Assembly (NCBI RefSeq): GCF_963583255.1
Contig: NC_084805.1
Location: 9,912,827 to 9,976,826, forward strand
Reading direction: 5' to 3'
DNA: 64,000 nucleotides
Origin: Pyrus communis
Lineage: Eukaryota > Streptophyta > Magnoliopsida > Rosales > Rosaceae
Positions 47,800-59,672 of this stretch are shown piece by piece; position 1 is the stretch's first letter; every line of letters starts with the position of its first letter. Under the pieces are notes generated by a model, which was not told the origin of the DNA, made no database searches, and saw only the letters and a program-made list of their open reading frames with translations. The translations under genes and the position numbers were made by a program.

Positions 47800-49030
47800 T
47801 TTTTTCAAAAGTGTTCAAAGAGAAGGGGTGGATGGAGTTAAAATTTCACAAAGGGCCGGAGTCGAGTTTCAGGAATGGGAAATCTTCAGAGTGTGTGTGT
47901 TGGGGTGATTGATAGCTCTATAAAAAGCCAAGACGACGCGTCCACCGATTCAAAAAGCCGGGTTTTCCGGCGTAATTTAGGCGACGCCCCCTCGGCTTTT
48001 CAAGAAAACGCGTTCAACTTTGTCAAAAGATTTCTGACAAAGCTGAAAACACGTGGAGCCCATCATCGCATCTACACATCTTTAGCCGACAAGCGCAAAG
48101 TTCGGCGACGCTTTCTCTGCTTTTCAGAAGACGCGTGCAGCTTTGTCAAAAGGAGCCGCATCTGCACTACCACGTGTCGTTCAGAAAGCGAAGGGGCGTC
48201 GTTCAGAAATCAAAGGGGCGCCTGCTCAGAAATCGAAGAGACGTATTCAAAGATCGAAGAGGCACCACTATTTCAAAGAACCGGATTTGCGGGATCAAAA
48301 CGTTTGTCGACAAGGGTAAAAATTACCACCACTTGATATTATCTCTATATATGTCGACCTTCGTCTTTTATGGCAGGGCAAACCTGAAGAAAATGCCCAA
48401 CTCTCCCTCACCTCTGAGGGCGCACTCCCAGCAAAGCCTTTCAAAATACTCAATTCTTTCTTCTTCCCCAAAGATGATACCAGATGCCTGGAGTACATAT
48501 GACCCAGGAGGAAACGGCGGATTGAAGCATGTGCTGATTCATTCACCGCTTCTTCAAAGCAAAGGTATCTCATATCATCAAGGTCAAAAGCAAAAGTATC
48601 TCATATCATGCTTTTTCCCTGTCTTTTTCTTTGTCCTTGTTCTTACTTGCATGGCAAAGTAAAAGAAGCAATCAGCCGGCACTTGGAGTCAGTCTTCCGA
48701 TCTGGAGCCAACTGCCTGGAATCTATTCCTGATTGCTTACCTAGCGTTGCTCTCGAGTAGTCATCTTCAACGGTTGTTACACTTCCAGAGAAGGGACCAC
48801 TCCTGCAAAGATTGAACAAAGAAACAGATAACAGGAGGAAGCTCATACCTTCGGGGGAAACCAAAAGAACCATCCTGCTGCCCAGTTCAAGAAGTAGCAC
48901 AAAGGAAAATCAACGATGGGCAGAAACCAGTTCAAGAGTAAGCCTGTGGAATCACAAAGATCAAAGCCTCAATGCAATCACCAAGGAGAAGAGGGAATTT
49001 ACACTCCATAACCAGATTTGCGTCCCTAAA
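47800..49030 (-). promoter_or_regulatory. Upstream cassette of the antisense ORF (element B)
   Basis: Same blocks as in A: TATA-like box, two ACGCGTTTTC-type repeats, ~22-bp GAAATC(G/A)AA(G/A)(A/G)GGCG repeats (about 48178-48265), the FGEEERIEYFERLCWEC-coding stretch, and the 62-nt exon-like block (48741-48802) with CTTTGCAG and CTAG|GTAAGC edges. B lacks about 100 bp present in A just before the exon-like block. Confidence 0.6.
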
Positions 49031-50866
49031 CTCTTCTCTTTGTTAATTACATTATGCCATGTTTAAAATGTTTAGTTGCTTTTTGTGTGTTTACTTATGT
49101 TTTGTGTGAATCTATGCTTAAAACATTGAGGACAATGTTTGATTTAAGTGTGGGGGGGTAACTAAAGTGTTTTGATGCAAATTCGTAGGGTTTTATCCAC
49201 CATAACTTCTAATGTTGTTCCTTGCTGTTTTAAGGTGTTTTTAAGTTGTTTTAGAGTGTTTTAGTGTGTTTTGTTTTATAATTCGAAAATCCCATAAAAA
49301 TTTGAAAAATTGTTTTGAAAAACCCAAAAAGAGTTGTTTTAAAAGTCGTTTTTGTGTGTTTGTGTCTTAGGGTACCTTCCAACACAATGATAAGGATTTG
49401 GTTTATAATTGCATGACGGTTAGAAAGAGTCATAAACATAGAGAAAAGTTTGATTTACTCTTGGTATATGCTTGGTTATGGTTATAATGTATGACTTCAC
49501 ATGCAATCATAAAAGAAAAATTCGTTTTTGTAACATGCTTGAAGGAAGAAACTCAAACAAACGCTACATCCCTGTGAGACTCGAGCCATTACTTTCTTTG
49601 GAGAGTTATTTTCTGTGATTCTTTATTTTCTAAAGTTGTTGCATGATCTCATTATTCCTTGCTTGGTTGCTACTTAGAATGCAATTGTATCATGATAGAA
49701 CTAAATGCTAGAACTCATGCCCATTTCATTCAAAGCATGTTATTGATTTGCATAACACATATTCAAGAAGAAGTTGTGTAGTGACCACCACCATAGCCAA
49801 ATAGCCTTACTTCCCATACTTCGTATATGTTGTAAGTTTTAACCCCGTTGAGCCTTGTTTAGCCTTTATTCTTTGTTTACCCACATTTTCCTCACCTAGC
49901 CTAGTTTAGGACAATCCCCACCCTTGTTCTTAAAAGATAGTGAGCATGACTTAATTGAATTCCTTTTGAGTTACATTATGAAAGAAAATAAGTGTGGGGG
50001 AGAGAATGTTTAAGTGTTTATGTTTTGAGATTCAAAAGAAAAGAAAAAGAAAAGAAAAAAAAAAAAAAAAGAGAAAAGAAAGAAAGAAAGAAAAAAAGAG
50101 CTTAAAAAAAAAAAATGAAAATAAGTGAAAATGAACTCACGAGCGTTGATGGTTGAAGAAAGGGTCCAAAAAAAAGATGAATATGGCCCTAAGTTCTGTG
50201 TAATTCCCCCTTGAGTGATCAAAGTTGACTTCTGCATTCTAAAGGAAATTCTAAGTGCCTAATTCAATACTTTGCTCACTATTGCTTGAAGAACGTTTGT
50301 TATCCTTACCTTTCATTTTTAGCCAATTACCCCAAGCCCCGTTACAACCCTTGACTTCTATATTGAGTGTTATGTATTTCAATTGTGGAGTTTGAACTTG
50401 GTATGAGCTTATGGTGTCACTGGTTCTCGCGTCTAAGTAGTAGCATTCCATTCATGAGATCATATCTAAACATGCTTATTAACTCCAGAAAATGCTTTCC
50501 TTATTATAACATATGTGAGAGTTCGTCTACATGTTTACATCAATCTTCTCACATATACCTAGTGTAGGGTGTGTAGTCAGAAAATCTGTGTGAAAAACGA
50601 GAGTACATCTAGTAAGAAATTGAGGGAATTCTCTAAGGCATGTTACTACATTCAAAACATGGTTTTAAATGCTTAATTGTGAACTAGTATGTGGTGACTA
50701 TGATTAAGAATGTACTTAAGTGTAAAGATGGCTCAAATCTGTGAGAATAATGATTTTTAACTTGTCATGTGCATTGGAAGTCCCTGATACGATTGTTGGA
50801 AGGTGTAGGTTGTGTTTTGTTCTTTTTGTTTTGTTTTTCTGTTTTGCTCGAGGACTAGCAAAAGCT
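49031..50866 (+). other. Non-coding 3' third of element B
   Basis: Same order as in A: AAGTGTGGGGGGG (49146-49158), a second AAGTGTGGGGG (49990-50000), a GAAAA tract with A and AAG runs (about 50033-50130), and CTCGAGGACTAGCAAAAG before the PPT. No convincing gene. Confidence 0.8.
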
Positions 50867-50881
50867 AAGTGTGGGGGTATT
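50867..50881 (+). promoter_or_regulatory. Polypurine tract of element B
   Basis: AAGTGTGGGGGTATT directly before the 3' LTR; differs from A by T in place of A after the G run. Confidence 0.9.
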
Positions 50882-52837
50882 TGATAGGAGCATATTTATG
50901 CGACTTAAATGGCTTGTTCTCGTACATTTACGTTATGTTTCTTTAGTTATTTTAGTACTTTAAGCTATTTTCGTGTGTTTGTAGGTCCAAAGGGCTAAAG
51001 GAGCAAAAAGATGCATTTTGGAGACTTTTGGAGCACTTTTGGGCTAAGGACGGATAGCTTATGCTTGAAGCCAAAGTGTTGGACGAAATTGAAGACCTAA
51101 TTGGAGCCAAAGTGTTGGAACCTTGTTCTCTTTAGTTTTAGGACATTTAAACCTTTCCTAATCCCAATCATGCCATGCATAACACACATCCATTCTAACA
51201 CATTGTCATTGCACATGCATTTCCTTCATTAGTTAACCCACATGCACTTATCACTTATCATCACCACATATCATATCACTTAATCACTTATCACTTATCA
51301 TCACCACTTAACCACTTATCATATCATAACCACATATCATATCACTTATCACTTATCACTTAACATATCATCCACCTACTTCACCTACAACATCCACCTA
51401 CTTCACCTACAACATCCACTTCACCTACAACATCCACCTACTTCACCTACAACATCCATCCACTTCACCTACAACATCCACCTACTTCACCTACAACATC
51501 CACCTACTTCACCTACAACATCCACTTCACCTACAACATCCACCTACTTCACCTACAAATGACATAGCCATATGTTCCCTCCACTACTCCTATAAATACC
51601 CTTGCATTCATTCATTCATAAACATCTCATTTTCATACACAACACACCACAAACACTTCCATTCCCTCATTGCCGTGAGTCCCCCTTCCCTTATAATCCA
51701 AACACAAAACCATCTTTCCATTTCCATCACTCCTCACTCCATTCCACACTTCCATTCCCCCAAACCAACTATCCTTAGACCTTATGCTACAATAAAGAGG
51801 AAGAGAAGAGGGCCTAAACGTTCATACAATTCAAGTTTGAGTTGTTGGAATGTTTAGGTGTTTCTTTGATTTCAATGTTTAATTTTAATTCTCTTTGTTT
51901 TGTATGAGGAACTAAACCCCCCCTTAGCTAGGGGGTGATTCGAAATATATGTTTATGCTTGCATTTTGATTTGATTACTTCTAATTGCATTTCATAAGTT
52001 GTTGATTCAATTTGTTTAACCGTTTGATTGATAACTTATTTATATATGTTTATTAAGAATGCGCGCTTAATTTTCATGCATGAATATGACGCTAGAATAT
52101 AAGTGATTTTCACCTAATCGTTATGAACTTATATTCACAAGTAGTGGAGGTTGCTTATAAACAATCGCGTTAAATGAATTCTTGGCACGAGTTTCATGCT
52201 CATCATAGTAACGAATGCCTTGTCAACACTTATAGTTTTCATAAAGTTTAATGATCTTTGATTGTATCTTTATTGTGCTGTTCACGTAAAGGACTTTTGG
52301 AGAATGTTGTGAATTGCGTTGCGCTAACCCATCCAATTCATTAACTTAAGGAAAACTTGACGGTTAATTTAAGCGGACCTAATTAACCCGGGGTGATGAG
52401 ATTCATAATTTATTGAAATGTAATTGGAAATCTTTTTATTATGCAAGTGTAACATATGTGGAGATGACCCCCTTAGCTAGCATTCATCCATTCTATTTCA
52501 TCAATTTCATATTTACATTCTGTTTTAATTTGTTCATTTAATTTAATTTCGTATAAACTTAAATCCCCCTTTACTTTAATGTTCATTTTAGTTAGAATTC
52601 AATTTAGTTTGTGTTTTTAAAGCATTTTGAGTTTTTGGTTTGTCTTAGTGTTTTAAACTTTAATTTTGTATTCTTTGAGTCTAGTTTAGTGTTTTAAACT
52701 GTGTTTTTAAGTTTTTGAGTCAGTTTCCAAGAGATTTGCAATCCCTCCTAATCCCCGGTCCAGAACGATCCCTACTTACACTTATACTACAAATTGACAA
52801 AAAGAGGGTTTAATTTGTGTGCGTATAATTCTCGCAT
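50882..52837 (+). repeat. 3' LTR of element B, lacking terminal CA
   Basis: Co-linear with the 5' LTR except for minisatellite length. The end reads TTCTCGCAT then GGAAGTGTGG, instead of GCATCA plus a target duplication. The abutting 52838-53691 is an inverted copy of the first ~0.86 kb of this LTR. TATAAATA at 51591-51598. Confidence 0.88.
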
Positions 52838-53691
52838 GGAAGTGTGGAATGGAGTGAGGAGTGATGGAAATGGAAAGATGGTTTTGTGTTTGGATTATAA
52901 GGGAAGGGGGACTCACGGCAATGAGGGAATGGAAGTGTTTGTGGTGTGTTGTGTATGAAAATGAGATGTTTATGAATGAATGAATGCAAGGGTATTTATA
53001 GGAGTAGTGGAGGGAACATATGGCTATGTCATTTGTAGGTGAAGTAGGTGGATGTTGTAGGTGAAGTAGGTGGATGTTGTAGGTGAAGTAGGTGGATGTT
53101 GTAGGTGAAGTGGATGGATGTTGTAGGTGAAGTAGGTGGATGTTGTAGGTGAAGTGGATGTTGTAGGTGAAGTAGGTGGATGTTGTAGGTGAAGTAGGTG
53201 GATGATATGTTAAGTGATAAGTGATAAGTGATATGATATGTGGTTATGATATGATAAGTGGTTAAGTGGTGATGATAAGTGATAAGTGATTAAGTGATAT
53301 GATATGTGGTGATGATAAGTGATAAGTGCATGTGGGTTAACTAATGAAGGAAATGCATGTGCAATGACAATGTGTTAGAATGGATGTGTGTTATGCATGG
53401 CATGATTGGGATTAGGAAAGGTTTAAATGTCCTAAAACTAAAGAGAACAAGGTTCCAACACTTTGGCTCCAATTAGGTCTTCAATTTCGTCCAACACTTT
53501 GGCTTCAAGCATAAGCTATCCGTCCTTAGCCCAAAAGTGCTCCAAAAGTCTCCAAAATGCATCTTTTTGCTCCTTTAGCCCTTTGGACCTACAAACACAC
53601 GAAAATAGCTTAAAGTACTAAAATAACTAAAGAAACATAACGTAAATGTACGAGAACAAGCCATTTAAGTCGCATAAATATGCTCCTATCA
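52838..53691 (-). repeat. Inverted partial copy of the B-family LTR U3
   Basis: Reads on the minus strand as the beginning of the B LTR (TGATAGGAGCATATTTATG) up to the CATTCCACACTTCC block, with its own minisatellite length. It matches B's LTR better than it matches the left part of its presumed host LTR (43545-44069). The outer end abuts the AAAAC duplication at 53692. Confidence 0.8.
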
Positions 53692-53696
53692 AAAAC

Positions 53697-54770
53697 AAAC
53701 GTTCTTTAAGCAATAGTGAGCAAAGTATTGAATTAGGCACTTAGAATTCCCTTTAGAACGCAGAAGTCAACTTTGAACACCCAAGGGGAAGTCACACAAA
53801 ACTTAGGGCCATATTCAAACTTTTTGGGCCCTTTCTTCAACAATCACACTTGTGAGTCCATTCTCACTTATTTTCACTCTTTCTCTTTCTTTTCTTCTTC
53901 TTTTTTCTTTCACAATTTTTTTTTTTTCCGTGCCTCCTTTAAGACTTAGGCACATACATACACACAAAAATCCCTTCCCCCACACTTGTTTTCTGCAATA
54001 ATGTCACTCAAAAAGAATTCCTTCTAAGTCATGCTCCACTATACTCAAGAACAAGGGTATGGGAAAGTCCTACTCTAAGCTAGGTAAGGGGTGATGTGGT
54101 TAACAAAGAAAATAGGCTCAACGAGGCTCAACAGGGTTAAAACTAATATATACGAAATATGGGAAGTAAGGCTATTTGGCTATGGTGGCAACTACACAAC
54201 TTCATCTTGATATATGTTATGCAATTCAATGTCATGCTTTGAATGAAACGGATATAAGTTCTAGCATTTAGTTCTATCATGATACAATTGCATTCTAAGT
54301 AGCAACCAAGCAAGGAATAATGAGATCATGCAACAACTTTAGAAAACAAAGAATCACAGAAAATAACTCTCCAAAGAAAGTAATGGCTCGAGTCTCATAG
54401 GGATGTAGCGTTATTATGAGTTTCTTCCTTCAAGCATGTTACAAAAACGAATTTTTCTTTTATGATTGCATGTGAAGTCATACATTATAACCATAACCAA
54501 GCATATACCAAGAGTAAATCCAACTTTCATCCATGTTTATAACTCTCTTTAACAGTCATGCAATTACAAACCAAATCCTTGTCATTGTGTTGGAAGGTAC
54601 CCTAAGACACAAACACACAAAAACGACTCAAAACACTCTTTTTAGGCTTTTTAAAACATGTTTTTCAAATTTTTATGTGATTTTCGGAGTTATAAAAACA
54701 AAACATACTAAAACACTCTAAAACAACTAAAAAACACCTTAAAACAGCAAGGAACAACATTTGAAGTTAT
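53697..54770 (-). mobile_element. Continuation of the 3' internal region of element D
   Basis: Picks up where 42481 stopped (GTTCTTTAAGCAATAGTGAGC). Carries a T/C-rich tract (53870-53935), a PPT-like CCCCCACACTT (53977-53987) and the block ending ACAGCAAGGAACAACATTTGAAGTTAT. Element C is inserted at 54771, and the rest of D lies outside or is lost. Short ORFs here are not conserved proteins. Confidence 0.8.
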
Positions 54771-56772
54771 TGATGCGGGATTTATACGCACACAAATTAA
54801 ACCCTCTTTTTGTCAATTGTAGTAAGTATGTAAGGAGGGATCGTTCTTAACCGGGGATTAGGAGGGATTGCAAATCACTTGGAAACTGACTCAAAAACGT
54901 AAAATAAAGTTTAAAACACTAAACTAGACTCAAAGAATGCGAAACTAAATGCTTGAAACACTAAAACAAACCGAAAGACTCAAACATCACCCAAAACACT
55001 CAAAACTGCCTTAAAAACACTTTCTGGGCAGTTTTGAGCACTTTGGTGAATTCGGACGAATTTGTGAAACAAATTGAATCAAAACACTTATAAACACAAA
55101 CTAATACACTTTCTAACTAAATTGGACATTAAAGTAAAGGGGGATTTAGGATTTGACGAAAATTGAAATAACGAAACAAGTTAATAAACTAGACAGAATG
55201 TAAATATGAAATTGATGAAATGGAATGAATGGATGATAGAATAGCTAAGGGGTTCATCTCCATACATGTTACACTTGCATAATAAAATGATTTCCAATTG
55301 CATTTCAATAAGCCATTAATTCTCAACACCCCAAGTTAACCGTGATGCACTAATTAACCTTCAAATCTTCCTAACGTTATTGAATTGGATGATTGCATAC
55401 AACAACCCAAAACATTCCTTCCAAGTCCCCTACATGATTGCATAATAGAGATACAAGCAAGAATCATTATGCTCTATGAAAATTATAAGTGTTGACGAGG
55501 CATTCGTTACTATGGAATACGCATGAAACTTATGCCAAGAATTCGTTTAACGCGATTGTTTATAAGCAACCTCCACTACTTGTGAATATAAGTTCATAAC
55601 TATTCGGTGAAACTCACTTATATTCTAGCGTCATATTCATGCATGAAAATTAAGTGTGCACTCTCAATAAACATACATAAATAAGTTATCAATCAAACAG
55701 TTAAACAAATTGAATCCACAACTTATGAAACGCAATTAGAAGTAATCAAATCAAAATGCAAGCATAAACATATATTTCGAATCCCCCCCCCCTAGCCAAG
55801 GGGGGGTTTAGTTCCTCATAACTTTGAAATCAAAGAAACACCTAAACATTCCAACAACTCAAACTTGAATTGTATGAACGTTTAGGCACTCTTCTCTTCC
55901 ATTCCTCATACGTACAAAACAAAGAGAATTGAATTTAAACATTGAAATCAAAGAAACACCTAAACATTCCAACAACTCAAACATGAATTGTATGAACGTT
56001 TAGGCACTCTTCTCTTCCTCGTTGTTGTAGTACAAGGTCTAAGGTGAGTTTTGGGGATTATGGATGCAATGGATTGATGGCTGAAATATGGATGGAATGG
56101 ATGGAATTATGGTGTGATGGGCACGGCCCCAAGGGACCAATTTCTGTGGTGTTTTCGAATATGGAAGAGTGAATTTCTGAAATGGAAGAGTGTATGAATT
56201 GTGACTGCAATGGATGCTTATTTATAGGTGAAAAAGAGGGAACATGACAGCTAGGTTATGATGATGAATGCATGTGCAAAGTTGGTTGAATGATTATGAG
56301 TGCATGTGGCTGAAATAGCATGTGGAATGGCTGAATGTGGTGCAATGATAATGTCTTGTGGCTGAATGGATTAAAGAATGGGAGTGCATGTGGGTGGAAA
56401 TGCATGTGGGTTAAAGAGTGAATGCATGTGCAATGACAGCTAGGTTGAATTAATTAAAGGGATTGCATGTGCAAGGTTTTGGTGTGAATGATTGAATGTG
56501 CATGTGGCTGCAAGGTGTGAATGATTATGGGTGCATGTGGCTGCAATGGATTAGGAATCCTTCAATTTCGTCCATTCCTTTTGCTCCAAACATAAGCTAT
56601 CCATTCCAAGTCCAATTTTGCTCCAAAATGCTCCAAAATGCATCTTTTTGCTTCCTTAGCCATATGAACCTAAAAACACACGAAAATGGCTTAAACTACT
56701 AAAACAACTATGAATTAACAATATAAATGCACAAAAACAAGCTAAGTAAGTCGCCTAAATATGCTCCTATCA
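54771..56772 (-). repeat. 3' LTR of element C, 2002 bp
   Basis: Starts TGATGCGGGATT and ends ATATGCTCCTATCA, followed at once by the PPT on the minus strand. TATTTATA (minus) at 56219-56226; the inverted repeat is present near 55000-55040. Closely related to the LTR at 1240-5631 and provides the empty target for the solo LTR at 2738. Left flank GTTAT (54766-54770). Confidence 0.9.
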
Positions 56773-56787
56773 AATTCCCCCACACTT
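56773..56787 (-). promoter_or_regulatory. Polypurine tract of element C
   Basis: AAGTGTGGGGGAATT on the minus strand, abutting the 3' LTR of C. Confidence 0.9.
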
Positions 56788-58480
56788 ATCTTTTGCTCGT
56801 CCTCGAGCAAAACAAAACAAAAGAAACCAAAAACAAAATGACACTAAACAAGTAAAACACAACCTAAACCTTCCAACAATCGTCTCAGGGATTTCCAATG
56901 CACATGACAAGTTAAAAATCATTATTCCCACAGATTTTAGCCATCTTTACACTTAAGTACATTCTTAATCATAGTCACCACATACTAGTTCACAATTAAG
57001 CATTTAAAACACATTTCGAATGTAGTAACATGCCTTAGAGAATTTCCTCAATTCCTTACTAGAATGCACTCTATTTTCACACAGATTTTCTGACTACACA
57101 CCCTACACTAGTTATATGTGAGAGATTGATGTAAACATGAAAGACTAGTATCTCACATATGTTATAACAAAGAAAGCATTTTCTGGATTTACGATAATGA
57201 CATGAATATGATCTCATGAATGGAATGCTACTACTTAGAATGAGAACCAGTGATTCCATAAGCTCATATCAATTCCAAACTCCACATTATTGAACACATA
57301 ACGATCAAGATAGAAGGATAAGGCTTGAAACGGGGCTAAAGGTGTTTGGCTAACAATGAAAGGTGAAGGAAAAACAAACATTCTTAAAGCAATAGTGAGC
57401 AAAGTATTGAATTAGGCACTTAGAATTCCCCTTTGAATGAAAACTCAACTTTTGAACAAAGAGGGAGAACAAGCTCTTTTTTTCTTTCTTTCTTCCTTTT
57501 CTTTTCTGTTTTTCTTTTTTTTTTTTCATATGTTTTTTCACAATTTTTTTCTTTTCTTTTGACTCTCAAAACATACATATAAACGTAAGAACAAGGGTAT
57601 AGGAAAGTCCTACTCTAGGCTAGGTAAGGGGTGATGTGGTTAGCAAAGAAAATAGGCTAAACGAGGCTCAACGGGGTTAAAACTAATATATACGAAATAT
57701 GGGAAGTAAAGCTATTTGGCTATGGTGGCAACTACACAACTTCATCTTGATATATGTTATGCAATTCAACGTCATGCTTTGAATGAAACGGATATAAGTT
57801 CTAGCATTTAGTTCTATCATGATACAATTGCATTCTAAGTAGCAACCAAGCAAGGAATAATGAGATCATGCAACAACTTTAGAAAACAAAGAATCACAGA
57901 ATATAACTCTCCAAAGAAGGTAATGGCTCGAGTCTCACAGGGTTGTAGCGTTTGTTTGAGTTCCTTCCTTCAAGCATGTTACAAAAACGAATTTTTCTTT
58001 TATGATTGCATGTGAAGTCATACATTATAACCATAACCAAGCATATACCAAGAGTAGATCAAACTTTTCTCTATGTTTATAACTCTTTTTAACCGTCATG
58101 CAATTACAAACCAAATCCTTATCATTGTGTTGGAAGGTACCCTAAGACACAAACACACAAAAACAACTCAAAACACTCTTTTTAGGCTTTTCAAAACATG
58201 TTTTTCAAATTTTTATGTGATTTTCGGAGTTATAAAACAACAAATACTAAAACACTCTAAAACAACTTAAAAACACCTTAAAACAGCAAGGAACAACAAT
58301 TGAAGTTATGGGTGATAAAATCCCACGAATTTGCATTAACAACATTAGTTACCAATACCCCCACACTTAAATCAAACATTGTCCTCAATGTTTTAAGCAT
58401 AGATTCACACAAAGCATAAGTAAACACACAAAAAGCACTTAAACATACTAAACATGGCAGAATGTAACTAACAAAGAGAA
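56788..58480 (-). other. Non-coding 3' third of element C
   Basis: Same blocks as in A read in reverse: TCCTCGAGCAAAAC, T/C-rich tract (57475-57560), and a PPT-like CCCCCACACTT (58358-58368). The middle PPT-like motif seen in A, B, D and F is missing here. No gene seen. Confidence 0.8.
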
Positions 58481-59672
58481 GAGTTTAGGGACGCAAATCT
58501 GGTTATGGAGTGTAAATTCCCTCTTCTCCTTGGTGATTGCATGGGTTGATCTTGATGATTCCACAGGCTCATTCTTGAACTAGTTTCCTCCCATCGTTGA
58601 TTTTCCTTTGTGCTACTCTTGAACTGGGCAGCAGGATTCTTTTGTTCTCCCCCGAAGGTCTGAGCTTACCCCTGTTATCTGTTTCTTTGTTCAATCTTTG
58701 CAGGAGTGGTCCCTTCTCTGGAAGTGTATCAACCGTTGAAGATGACTACTCGAGAGCAACGCTAGGTAAGCAACCAGGAATAAAGTCCAGGCAGTCGGAT
58801 CCAGATCGGAAGACTGACTCCAAGTGCCGGCTGATTGCTTCTTTCACTTTGCCATGCAAGTAAGAACAAGGACAAAGAAAAGGACAGGGAAAGAGCATGA
58901 TATGAGATACTTTTGCTTTTGACCTTGATGATATGAGATACCTTTGCTTTTGAAGAAGCGGTGAATGAATCAGCACATGCTTCAATCTACCGTTTCCTCC
59001 TGGGTCATCTATACTCCAGGCATCTGGTATCATCTTTGGGGAAGAAGAAAAAATTGAGTATTTCGAAAGGCTTTGCTGGGACTGCGCCCTCAGAGGTGAG
59101 GAAGAGTTGGGCATTTTCTTCAGGTCTGCCTTGCCATAAGAGATGAAGGTCGACATATATAGGGATTTCTTAATAGCAAGTGGTGGTACTGTTCTTTTAC
59201 CCTTGTCGACAAACGTCTCTTCGATATCTGAACGACGCCTCTTCGATTTCTGAACGACGCCTCTTCGATTTATGAACGACGCCCCTTCGCTTTCTGAACG
59301 ACACGTAGTAGTGCGAATGTGGCTCTTTTGACAAAGCTGCACGCGTTTTCTGAAAAGCAGAGAAAGCGTCGCCGAACTTTGTGCCTGTCGGCTAAAGATG
59401 TGTAGTTGCGATGATGGCCTCCATGTGTTTTCGACTTTGTCAGATATCTTTTGACAAAGTTGAACGCGTTTTCTGAAAAGCCGCGAACGCGTCGCCGAAC
59501 TTCACGCAGGAAAATCCAGATTTTTGAATCAGTGGTCGCGGCGCCTTGGCTTTTTATAGAGGTATCGATCACCTCAACATACACACTCTGAAGAATTCCC
59601 ATTCTTGAAAATCTACTCCGGCCCTTTGAGAATTGACTCCATCCACCCCTTCTCTCTGAACACCTTTGAAAA
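58481..59672 (+). promoter_or_regulatory. Upstream cassette and promoter of the antisense ORF (element C)
   Basis: Plus strand here, opposite to C. Contains the 62-nt exon-like block 58704-58765 (after TTCAATCTTTGCAG, before GTAAGC), the FGEEEKIEYFERLCWDC-coding stretch (59036-59110), and TCGACATATATAGG (59153-59166). Four 22-bp tandem repeats with TTCGATTTCTGAACGACG run 59217-59304. Two related copies of ACAAAG.TG.ACGCGTTTTC start at 59331 and 59454. TTTTTATAGAG (59551-59561) lies 112 bp before the ATG. Confidence 0.65.

Larger units (their letters stand above)
44070..52837 (+). mobile_element. Non-autonomous LTR retrotransposon B, about 8.77 kb
   Basis: 5' LTR 44070-46018 (1949 bp), PBS, sense gag-like ORF, antisense ORF with cassette, non-coding 3' third, PPT, 3' LTR 50882-52837 (1956 bp). 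The LTRs look almost identical outside the minisatellite, so this is a very recent insertion. The 3' LTR lacks its terminal CA and no target duplication is visible at the right side. It has no protease, RT or integrase. Confidence 0.88.
42482..53691 (-). mobile_element. Minus LTR insertion in element D, carrying element B, target duplication AAAAC
   Basis: AAAAC at 42477-42481 and 53692-53696. The left end is TGATGCATGATT and the right end AAATATGCTCCTATCA, both precise. The left part (42482-44069) is a B-family LTR on the minus strand, interrupted by element B at 44070. The right part (52838-53691) overlaps in content with the left part instead of simply continuing it, so the right side has been rearranged. 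No coding outside B. Confidence 0.75.

Noticed and set aside
58073..58270. Repeated 60-70 codon ORF (also 19193-19381, 49251-49439, 54533-54721) with MF(I/M)TLFN or MFMTLSN start
   Set aside because: Present in all non-autonomous copies, but the strand and frame pass through the AAAACACT-type simple sequence and the C-termini differ by frameshift. Probably conserved only because the DNA is. Kept here as a weak alternative.
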